Positions 1 through 11,600 of a stretch of DNA of 64,000 nucleotides are shown here, in pieces (position 1 is the first letter of the stretch; each line of letters begins with the position of its first letter). The notes below the pieces were generated by a model. That model did not search any database, was not told the origin of the DNA, and saw only the letters and a list, made by a program, of their open reading frames with translations. Both the position numbers and the translations under genes were made by a program. The DNA comes from Cyprinodon diabolis. Lineage: Eukaryota; Chordata; Actinopteri; Cyprinodontiformes; Cyprinodontidae. The stretch covers positions 8,605,717 to 8,669,716 of the forward strand of contig CM060080.1 in the NCBI GenBank assembly GCA_030533445.1, written 5' to 3'.

Positions 1-424
1 TTGCATTATCGGCAGAGCAGACGCTGAATGCGCACTTTCGTCTGGTTTGGTCTGCTGCAGTTGCCGTAGGCTCGTGAACTCGCAGGCGCGCGCTTTTAGG
101 AAATCCTATACACTACTGTTTATGCTCTAAAAACATTCTAAATGGCTTTGTTTCGAGTAAATTATGGACGCTACCCACTCAGGACACTTTGAATACATTG
201 GACGAGCAGTATGGAGGAATATTGACATGTTTTTTGTGGACTTTTATGGACCTTTCTGCCTCGGGCACCATAGACCTCCATTATTTGAATGTCAGCAGAC
301 AGCAAGAAGCCTCCCAGATCTCCAGAGACATTTGAGATATCAAAAAAGTACTCCAGAGTGTTGTTCAGCATGGGGGTGAGTAGAAAATGAAGGCTAATCA
401 TGTTTTGGGTGTACTATTCCTTTA
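1..424. repeat. Probable interspersed repeat remnant in mga intron
   Basis: The stretch ends in a motif (gtgtactattcctttaa) of a kind often seen at the ends of fish MITEs, and short open frames on both strands (164-401) have no protein character. The left end is outside the window. Inference from pattern only. Confidence 0.35.
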
Positions 425-815
425 ATTGCTGTTTTTCTTTTCCAGTTTTGCTTTAACAGCTTAATGTACCATAATAAAAATGTGTTATTAATTAAAATGC
501 ACTTTATTATTTTAGCTCTATTGCAATGTTTTTTTTTTTCTTAAAGAAAATTAACACACAGGCACCAGCTCAGCAGACATTTTAATGTCGACCTGGCTCT
601 AAGAAATCATCCTGAATAAAATGGCAGTGCTGGATTTATAGAAAAATGGCTGAAAACATTACTTCCACTTTACTTCTCAGCTTTCCTGAGATTACAGCAT
701 AGATCCAGACTGGTTTGACCTTTTCAACAGGCCCAGTGATGTGAACCTGATTATGTCCTTCAGACGGAGTTCTTACGCCTTTCCTAAACCCTGACCCGTC
801 TGTCCTCCTTTCTAG
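425..815. other. mga intron, no recognised feature
   Basis: AT-rich intronic sequence ending in a polypyrimidine stretch and the acceptor ctttctag at 808-815. I see nothing else in it. Confidence 0.6.
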
Positions 816-1076
816 ACTCTGAGCCCAAACAGCTGGTTGTTGGACCTTCAGCTCCTTCTCTGAACCCGGCTCCTCCCAAAGACCCTCGGCCGTTGTTGGT
901 TCCGGGTCCTCCTAATGTGCTTCACTTGCTGGCTCCTCCGCCTCCATGCATTCGGTTACCAGGCCCAAAGGTGGTTCCAGAGCCGGCCCAGCCGTCATCA
1001 GGGATCCGGTACTATCGTATGCCTGATGGATCATTGGTCCAACTGATTCCCATCAACAGATCAACCATTCAGGGAG
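816..1076 (+). CDS. mga: mga exon (first readable in window)
   Basis: Acceptor tcctttctag, donor GGGAG|gtgagt. It enters with two bases of a split codon and leaves with one. It encodes a proline-rich stretch followed by [18 protein letters not shown], a compact hydrophobic motif near the exon end. The split codon joins 2068 exactly, giving ...[18 protein letters not shown]. Confidence 0.75.
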
Positions 1077-4000
1077 GTGAGTTTTGGAATCAGCCGAATA
1101 TTAGTTTGTTCCGGTTCTGACCAGGCCCGCTTTAGTCCATTTGATATTCAAGTCAGAATCTCTAAATCAGAGGAAAGATGTAGTAGTCTAAAATTCAGCA
1201 GGTAAAAGAACCATTAAATTCAGTTTATTTCGATAACGCCAATTCACAACCCATGTCAAGTCAAGGCACTTTCCAGTTCACCAGATTATCCAGTCAGATT
1301 GATTCAAAGTTTTCTATCTAAGGAAAACCAGCTGATTGCATCGAGTTATTGACTCTTCAGCAATCTCTCACACTAAGCATGCTTGTAGCGATAGTGGAGA
1401 GGAAAAACTCCCTTTGAACAGGAAGAAACTTCCAGCAGAACCAGGCTCAGCGGCCATCTGCTGAGGCCGACTGGGGTTCAAGGAGACAGATGCAGACATA
1501 GAAATAGAAGCATAGATACAAAAGACAACTGTCAACCAGCTCCAAAGGCGGCCCCACCAAACTAATAGATTCTGCAGAGTGGGAGAATAGAGATAGAATG
1601 AAGCACAATGATGAAATGGGGGTCCCTATGTCCTCCAGCAGACTAAGCCTATAGCAGCATAACTATAGAGATAGCTCAGGATAACCTGAGCCACTCTAAC
1701 TATAAGCTTTATCAAAAAGGAAAGTTTTAAGCCTAGCCTTAAAAGAAGACAGGGTGTCTGCCTCATGGACTAAAACTGGTAGTTGGTTCCACAGGAGAGG
1801 AGCCTGATTACTAAAAGATCTGCCTCCCTTTCTACTTTTAGAAACTCTAGGGACCACTAGTAAACCCGGCCCCCCGGTTCTGTTGGCCAGGGGCCCCCTG
1901 GTTCTGTTGCCTCTGAACCCAAACATAGAAACAGGGTATCAGATCAATTCTAAACATTTGCTGTGGATAAAGGAAAACAGAACCAGGCTGTTAACCTATA
2001 TTATTTTAGCACAGCTGGTAGAACTCAGAGTTTAATCAGATTTTCGATTCCTCCTCCTCTTCCTCAGTCCGCCCTGCTTCCTGTCTTCAGCTGCCTCCTG
2101 GATCCATACTGAATCGTCCTCCTTTGACTGCCCTATCCTCCTCTTCATCCTCATCATCCTCTGTACTCTTGCCTTCACCGTCCTTTGAACCCTCATCTTC
2201 CTCAGTGTCCCCCCAGCCCGCCCCATCTGTTTCTTGGTCTCAGCAGAGCTCCTTTCCTACTAAAGTCGTCCCGGCCAACCGTCTCCAGGACCCCATCATT
2301 CTCCAGCTCCCTTTCCTGCCCCCCACTAAACCAGTGGCTCCTGAAGGTGGCCTCCTACAGACCCAGGGCCAGACCCCTCGAGTTGTCCCAGTGCAGTCCC
2401 CGGTGTATCAGCAGGCTGACATGGTGGACCGATCAGACATGGTAGCTGAGGACATGACCGTCCAAAAGCAAGGTGTTTCAGACCAGCTGAGCATCCATAC
2501 ACCTGCCGAGTGCGCTCGTACCCGGGGGGACCCACACCCCCCCCCACCAAGGCCCATGCCTGATGGCTACAGCTCTGAGCAGGACTGTGTGTCTGACCCA
2601 GAAGACTTGGACATTGTGTGTGTCGAACAGATGGAAGTGGTGGATCTCTTGTCCAGCAGCGAGACGGAAAACTCTTCAGACTTCGGAGACTCTGAGGCTG
2701 AAGACGAGAGGGGGCCGGCTGCAGATAAACAGGTAAAACCAGAACTTCTTGTCTAGAATATCGTTTAGATATGACCCAGGAGGAACCAGTTAGTTCAGAA
2801 TCACTGATCACGAGATTTCAGTAAAGAATTACAATAGTCCAGCCTTGAAGTAACAAATGCATGGACTAGTTTCTCAGCATCACCCCTGGACAGGGGATTT
2901 CTGCTTTTTGCAATATTCCGCAGATGAAAGAAGGAAATTCTAGAAACCTCTTTGATATGGGATTTAAATGACAGGTCCTGATCAAAAATAACACCAAGAT
3001 TTTTTACTTTATTATCTGAAATCAGTTTAATCCCATCCAAATGAAGTGACTGACTAATCAGCTTCTTTTTCAAAGACTCTGTTCCAAAGACTATAACTTC
3101 TGTTTTGTCTGCATTCAGGAGCAGAAAGTTAAGAGTCATCCAGGTTTTTATGTCTTCAAGACATGCCTGTAATCTATGTAATGGGTTAGCTTCATCTGGA
3201 TTTATAGACAGATATAGCTGGGTATCATCAGCATAACAGTAAAATTTATCCCATGCTGTCTAATAACTCTACCGATTGGAAGCATATATATAGTAAAGAG
3301 AATTGGTCCTAGCACTGATCCCTGTGGTACTCCACAGGTAACCCTGGAGCATGAGGAAGATTTATCATCAATGTGAACAAACTGAAATCAATCAGATAGA
3401 TAAGATTTAAACCAGTCTAGTTCTGTTCCTTTAATTCCAACAAAATATTCAAGTCTTTCTAAAAGAATATTATGGTCAACTGTATCAAATGCAGCACTAA
3501 GATCCAACAGGACGAGCACAGATACAAGTCCATTATCTGAGGCCATGAGAATATCATTAGTGACTTTCACCAGAGCTGTTTCAGTGCTATGATGAGCTCT
3601 AGAGCCAGACTGAAACTCTTCAAAAGTTCATTATGGTCCGAGTGATCGCACACTTGTTTGCTAACTACTTTCTCAAGAATTTTAGATCAGAATGGAAGAT
3701 TGGATATAGGTCTATAATTGACCAAGTCATCTGGGTTTCTTAAGTAAAGGTTTAATTACAGCAACCTTAAAAATTAAGAGCAGTTCTAAAGAATCCCAGC
3801 TCAGGGGAATGTCGCGAACAGACTCTGCAGGTATTCAAGGTTGCAGGAGGTAGATGACGTGGAAACCTGTTCCCAGAACAGCCGTTTGTGTTTATTGCCT
3901 GCAGTGCATGAAGCTGGTCCAGCAGCCAGGGAGCGTTGATGCAGACCTGAACAAGGAGAAGAACTCCCTGCAGAAGAGTGAGCAGGAAGACCAGCCCATT

Positions 4001-7000
4001 CCTGGTCCATCAGAAGGTTTGAATGCTCACATTCTCTAAGACAGAAATCAGATTGTGGGTTTCAGAATGAACAGGGATCTGATGGAAAGAGAAGCTTCTT
4101 ATCCCATCCAGATAAGAGGCGCGGTATAAGTTTTAGGGAAAATATCATAGCAGGAAATAAAGAAAGGCTTGTTGGCCGTGACACAGAGTCAGGGTTTGCT
4201 CCCCCTTTGGGCCCAAACACCCAGAAACGAGTCAGCTCTAATCTAATTGCTGCATGTAGACTGAAGGAGGGAGACGGTTGGATGGTCGTAAAGGGGAGCT
4301 GTGATCATAACCTGCAGCTTCTGATTCTGCAGCTCAGTGTTTCCATCTGCTTGGATCTGATGCTATCAGCTCCGGCTGCAAGGAACAGATCAGGTTCTGG
4401 TCACCTGGTTCATGAGTTCAAAGAGAGAGCTGAATGTTAGAAATGAAACTTACAGATTCTGCAGAGTGGAAGAATAAAAATGGAATGAAGCATAATGATG
4501 AAATAGGGGTCCCAATGTCCTCCGGAAGTCTAAGCCTATAGCAGCATAACTATAGAAAAGTATCTCACTACAGAACCCGGCTGAAAGTCTTCTTGGTCCG
4601 TTTGGTTTTGGAGTATTGCTTAATTCTGATCACTGTAATACTGTGAGGTTTACAGACATGAAAGATGAGCGCTCCTCTGTTCACAGCAATAAATTCATTT
4701 CAGAGAGATCAGGGTCAGACTCTTCGGATGCAGCGTGATGAGCTCCAGTCTACCTTGTCGGATATAATTTTTTTTTGCTGGAGTTTATTGTTTGGTTGTG
4801 CTTTTAGATTCTTATCACTCAGTGGTTTTTATGACCTTATACCACGGGTCACCAACGCGGTGCCCGCGGGCACCAAGAGGCCCTCAAGGACCACATGGGG
4901 TGCCCTCTTCGTCTTCTGAAAACAGAACAACTCACTCAGTGGGTTAAGTTAAAGTTTTTTTTTAATCTGTTGCTCTTCTTTTTAATCATTTATGTATTAT
5001 TTCATTATGTTAACTATTTCATCATATTTCAGTGGTTTCAAAATGACATTAAAAAGAAAATTAGAAATGAATAAAAGAATAAAATAAGAATAAAAATTAG
5101 TTTTTATGGATGAGATTCACTGTAGGTGAACACTGATCCCTCCAGTTCATAGGTCAGTATTGGTAGCCCTTCCTATGACTCGGTAGCCATGAAGTAGCCC
5201 TCAGCCTTAAAAAGCTTGGTGACCCCTGCCTTATACTATCTTCTTTATTTTGCATAACTTGTTTCTGTAGTTTATCTCTGTGTCCGTCTCCTTGAACCCT
5301 ATTCGGCCTCGTCAGATGGCCGCTCACACTGAGCCTGCTTCTGCTGGAGGTTTCTTCCTGTTAAAAGGGAGTTTTTCCTCTCCACTGTCGCTACAAGCAT
5401 GCTTAGTGTGAGGGATTGCTGAAGAGTCAATGAGTCGATGCAATCAACTGGTTTTCCTTAGAAAACTTTGAATCAATCTGACTGGATGATCTGGTTGAAC
5501 TGTAAAGTGCCTTGAGTTGACATGTGTTGTCAGCACCAAGTCCTGTCGGTGTATGACAGCTAGGCCACCACCACGACCAGTACTGCGGGCTCTCTCCAGG
5601 TAGCTGTAACCGGGGGGACAAACTTCAAAGGGCTAGATGGACTCCTGGCTGGAGCCATGTTTCTGTGTGACACATGAAGTCTTGTTCAGTCTTGGGTTGT
5701 TTTATGTGATGCTCAAAGAGGGTCACTGTTTTTTTTTCTGTTTTCCGTCCTCCTGAGCTTTTTTTTTCCTTTATGTTTCATTGATTGTTTCAGTCCAGTC
5801 TGTCCCACCTGTTCTACACTGCTACTAACTCCATCCTATCCACTGCTAACGCCATCCTGTCCGCTACTAACGCCATCCTGTCCGCTGCTAACGCCATCCT
5901 GTCCGCTGCTAACGCCATCCTGTCCGCTGCTAACGCCATCCTATCCAATGCTAACTCCATCCTGTCCGCTACTAACGCCATCCTGTCCGCTGCTAACGCC
6001 ATCCTGTCCGCTGCTAACGCCATCCTGCCCGCTGCTAACGCCATCCTGTCCACTGCTAACGCCATCCTTTCCGATGCTAATGCCAGTTTCTCCACCGCTA
6101 ACACCATCCTATGTAAAAACCAGCCTGTCCGATGCTCATGCCAGCCTCTCCACTGCTAACGCCTGCCTGTGTAAAAGCCAGCCTGTCCAATGCTAATGCC
6201 AGCCTCTCCACTGCGAACACCATCCTGTGTAAAAATCAGCCTGTCCAGTGCTAATGCCAGCCTCTCCACTGCTAACACCATCCTGTGTAAAAAACCAGCC
6301 TGTCCGATGCCAACGCCAGCCTGTCCGCTGCTAACGCCTGCTTGTGTAAAAGCCGGCCCTTTCCGATGCCAACGCCAGCTTCTCCACTGCTAACACCATC
6401 CTGTGTAAAAACCAGCCTGTCCAATGCTAATGCCAGCCTCTCCACTGCTAACACCATCCTGTGTAAAAAACCAGCCTGTCCGATGCCAACGCCAGCCTGT
6501 CCGCTGCTAACGCCTGCTTGTGTAAAAGCCGGCCCTTTCCGATGCGAATGCCAGCTTCTCCACTGCTAACACCATCCTATGTAAAAACCAGCCTGTCCGA
6601 TGCTAATGCCAGCCTCTCCACTGCTAACGCCTGCCAGTGTAAAAGCCAGCCTGTCCAATGCTAATGCCAGCCTCTCCACTGCGAACACCATCCTGTGTAA
6701 AAACCAGCCTGTCCAATGCTAATGCCAGCCTGTCCACTGCTAACACCATCCTGTGTAAAAGCCAGCCTGTCCACTGCTAACACCATCCTCTGTAAAAGCC
6801 AGCCTGTCCAATGCTAATGCCAGCCTGTCCACTGCTAACACCATCCTGTGTAAAAACCAGCCTGTCCAATGCTAATGCCAGCCTGTCCACTGCTAACACC
6901 AACCTGTGTAAAAACCAGCCTGTTCAATGCTAATGCCAGCTTGTCCACTGCTAACGCCAGCCTGTGTAAAAACCAGCCTGTCCAATGCTAATGCCAGCCT

Positions 7001-8592
7001 GTCCACTGCTAACACTATCCTGTGTAAAAACCAGCCTGTGCAACGCTAATGCCAGCCTGTCCACTGCTAACACCATCCCGTGTAAAAACCAGTCTGTCCA
7101 ATGCTAATGCCAGCTTGTCCACTGCTAACGCCAGCCTGTGTAAAAACCAGCCTGTCCGATGCTAATGCCAGCCTGTCCACTGCTAACACCATCCTTTGTC
7201 AAAAGCCAGCCTGGTCAATGCTAACACCATCCTGTGTAAAAGCCAGCCTGTCCAATGCTAATGCCAGCCTGTCCACTGCTAACACCATCCTGTGTAAAAG
7301 CCAGCCTGTCCAATGCTAATGCCAGCCTGTCCACTGCTAACGCCAGCCTGTGTAAAAGCCAGCCTGTCCAATGCTAATGCCAGCCTGTCCACTGCTAACA
7401 CCATCCTCTGTAAAAGCTAGCCTGTCCAATGCTAATGCCAGCCTGTCCACTGCTAACACCATCCTCTGTAAAAGCCAGCCTGTCCAATGCTAATGCCAGC
7501 CTGTCCACTGCTAACACCATCCTGTGTAAAAACCAGCCTGTCCACTGCTAATGCCTGCCTGTTTAAAAGCCAGCCTGTCAGATGCTAACGAATTTCTGGT
7601 TAATGCTTATTTTGCTTTTCAGGTTGAAGTTTTTCCGATGTATACATTAGGATGAAAAGTGTTTCTCCCCCCCTTATTATTATTTTCCAGATGGCATCTT
7701 TATGATCCCCACCAGTTATGGGAGAATCCTCTGTGGACTGACGAGAGAACAGCTGGGCGATGTCAAAGGTGTGTCCGATTATATCTGGCATAAAGGGAAC
7801 AGCAGGTTTCAGGAAGGGATCATCAAAACGGCAGTAGAAAGGGGGATAGTATGATGGTCTGCAGATTTTTAGCTGCTGCTGGACCTGGGAGACTTGCTGT
7901 GATACATGGAGCCATGATTTCTGCCATCTACCAAAGAGGAACGTCCAACCATCTGCCTGTGATCAAATCTGGTTCTTTCTCTAACCTCTGTGATTCACTA
8001 TGGGTGAGACCAGCCAAGTAAGCTGTCCCTGACTGACAGGTCGACTGTCCGTAAGCTCCTCCTACAGTCATTCTCACCCTCTTTCTGTGGGGAACTATAT
8101 CACGCCCCCTCAGCTTCCCGGGCTACAGCTAGCCAGCTGTTCAATTGTTCACAAACAACTAAAGGACATCTGTGCCGATCATAGTGGTACAAGCTTTGGC
8201 TTGGACTGGCTGAGTAGATTTACACGCATGACTGCGAGCTGCCTTTACCTGGCTGCTTTACTGCAAAAAGATGAAATCACAAGTAGTTTTTAGTGAGACA
8301 TTTTGCCAATGGAACAAACAATTTACATTTAAAAGGAGAAGAAAACTCAAGTGCATGTTATCCAATTTTAGGAGTAAAAAGTACTAATTTTAATTGACAA
8401 ATCATCTTATTGACCTGCGCAAATTAAAGTTAAAAAAACAGAATCAGAAATACTTTAATGATCCCTGGGGGAAATTATCTACGTTACACGCTCCAGGTAT
8501 ACAAACGACATATTGCACACATTCATCTAAAGAAATAAAATACTAGACTAAGAAATATAACTTTCCACACTAAAAATAAAAATAGAAATATG

Positions 8593-8661
<69 letters not shown>

Positions 8662-11600
8662 CAGATTTAAAAAGAAAAGCAAAAACTTAAATTCAGAGTT
8701 AATTGTTTACCCCTTTCTAATTCGTTTTTGCAGTGTTTATATTCAGATATTTAGCACCATGGTCTGTATCGCTGTAGGAGGAGCTTGCAGCAGTATCACT
8801 ATCAGGGGGCGGGCTTGATGCCATTAGAGCTCCCATAGGCGTTCTCACCCATAGGCGTTCTCACCCTTAGGCGTTCTCACCCATAGGCGGTCTCACCCAT
8901 AGCCGGTCTCACCCATAGCCGGTCTCACCCATAGGCATTCTCACCCATAGCCGGTCTCACCCATAGGCATTCTCACCCATAGCCGGTCTCACCCATAGGC
9001 ATTGTCACCCATAGGCATTCTCACCCATAGCCGGTCTCACCCATAGCCGGTCTCACCCATAGGCGTTCTCACCCATAGGCGTTCTCACCCACAGGCGGTC
9101 TCACCCATAGGCATTCTCACCCATAGGCATTCTCACCCATAGCCGGTCTCACCCATAGCCGGTCTCCCCCATAGGCATTCTCACCCATAGCCGGTCTCAC
9201 CCATAGGCATTCTCACCAATAGGCATTCTCACCCATAGGCGTTCTCACCCTTAGGCGTTCTCACCCATAGGCGGTCTCACCCATAGCCGGTCTCACCCAT
9301 AGCCGGTCTCACCCATAGGCATTCTCACCCATAGCCGGTCTCACCCATAGGCATTCTCACCCATAGCCGGTCTCACCCATAGGCATTGTCACCCATAGGC
9401 ATTCTCACCCATAGCCGGTCTCACCCATAGCCGGTCTCACCCATAGGCGTTCTCACCCATAGGCGTTCTCACCCACAGGCGGTCTCACCCATAGGCATTC
9501 TCACCCATAGGCATTCTCACCCATAGCCGGTCTCACCCATAGCCGGTCTCCCCCATAGGCATTCTCACCCATAGCCGGTCTCACCCATAGGCGTTCTCAC
9601 CCACAGGCGGTCTCACCCACAGGCATTCTCACCCATAGGCATTCTCATCCATAGCCGGTCTCACCCACAGGCGTTCTCACCCACAGGCGTTCTCACCCAC
9701 ACCCGGTCTCACCCACAGGCGTTCTCACCCACACCCGGTCTCACCCACACCCGGTCTCACCCATAGGCATTCTCACCCACAGGCGTTCTCACCCACAGGC
9801 GTTCTCACCCACAGGCGTTCTCACCCATAGGCGTTCTCACCCATAGCCGGTCTCACCCATAGGCGGTCTCACCCATAGTGCTACAGCTCCCTCTGTTATC
9901 AAACTACCAGGGTTATTTCAGTAACCCTAGGTTTCTGCAGCAGGACAATAATCCACCAGCAAATTCACCGTTAAAGGGCTTGGAGCGGCCTAGTTAAAGT
10001 CTTGAGCTGAATCCGGTTGATGCTGTGGCACGCCCTTAAAATGGTTGTTTAACCCTGAACACCATCCAGTGGGGCTGACCTCTACCTGCTCAGTAAAGAT
10101 GAGTGGATCAGACTTCCTCCACAGTGCTGTGCAACCCTCACCTCACTGAGGGCAGCTGCTAAAGCCAGGCATTTACTATTTTTGAGTTTTTGTCCTCTTC
10201 GGGCTTATTATCTAGTCGTGCCAGAATGTTTGGGATCGAGCCGAGTTTCAGCCTCATGGTGCGTCCTGCGTGTTTTAGTGTACAGGCTAACGAGGGGAGA
10301 TCAGCCTCCCTATCAGGAATCGTAAGATCGGGAGAAAATCAAACCTGTTTCAAATTCAGTCTCCCGTCATGAAGTGCTCATGAGCAAATCCTGATGTTGA
10401 AGCAGAGCTATGAGCCGATTTACCAGAACCTCAAGCACTGTGCATGTGCAAACAAGGGAGTTCTTCTTCTTCCTTCCAGATTCACAAGTCCGACCAGCAC
10501 CATCTCTCGGCACTGAGTCTGACGTGATTTCTGGATGCACAGTGTGAGCAGGTAGATTGCATAAGTGAAAGAACAAATATAGTGAACTTTTAAACCCTGC
10601 AATTTCATCGTACAGTTTGAGCTGTAGATGAGAGCAATGATTGAAAACATTGTACAGTGGACGCCCAGCTGATAAGATTACCTAAATTTGTTCCGTACTC
10701 TTCATATTTGCTATCCAGTTTTAGCACCAGGCTATCAGCGCTAAGAGACGTTAGAAATCTTGAGAACTAACTCTGATGAAAGCTTGCCTTCAGCTGTTGC
10801 TAGCGCAGCTGACCAATGGTTAATCAAATCAGTAGCTGGCTTCGTCATGTACACGACCTACCGCACATACAGTGCCAATGTGAATGCGGACGACAGACAG
10901 AAACGTGTCGATGCTTCTGTTGGAGTAACGTGAACATAAAGACTGTCATCAGAACCGTCGCTGTTCACCCCTGGTCATCCAAACGCACACCTGGCCGGAG
11001 ACGGGAGCAGCTCCACACCCTCCTCACTGATCCCTGATCTCTGACCTGTTCTGTTCTGATAGCGGACCAGGCTGCCACTGCAAGGAAGGAGGGAAAGGAT
11101 GGGATCTACGTCTCATCTGAGGACGGTTTAAGCAGGATAACTGCTGTTGATGTAAGCCACTGCCGGATGTCTTCATTCAAACTGGATTGCAGCTGCAGCA
11201 GTTTCATCTCAATGCTCTCTGGTTCTGGCAGGACGCTGCTGCAGCGTTTGAGTTCCCAGATGTTGGCCAGCAGAGAAAAAGTCCTCAGAAGGACCAGGAG
11301 AGGAAGAGCAGCAGTTCAAGGTGAGAAGTTCCCTCATGGTCACTGTGGACCAACCAGGCTGATCCCTGCTGCCTCTACTTGATTCATGATTCATCAACAT
11401 TGGTGAACCTGGATGTTCTGCTTTCCAGAGAGGACTTGGAGCTGGAAGATAGTAGCCCCGTTGTCAACTCCACAAAACCTCAGACCCGTTTTCTTAGAAC
11501 TACTCATGACAAAGGGGTACCTGATGCAGATTCAAAAGTTTCTATCTAGGTTGGAAGATGGTTGAAGCTAACGCTTGGTTGTTTTTTTGGATCTCCAGCT

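Noticed and set aside
164..401. 71- and 76-aa frames at the left edge as a gene
   Set aside because: Overlapping frames on both strands in repeat-like sequence, no splice or family evidence.
8832..9878. CRISPR array
   Set aside because: Units are contiguous 16-mers without unique spacers and the genome is eukaryotic; no cas genes.
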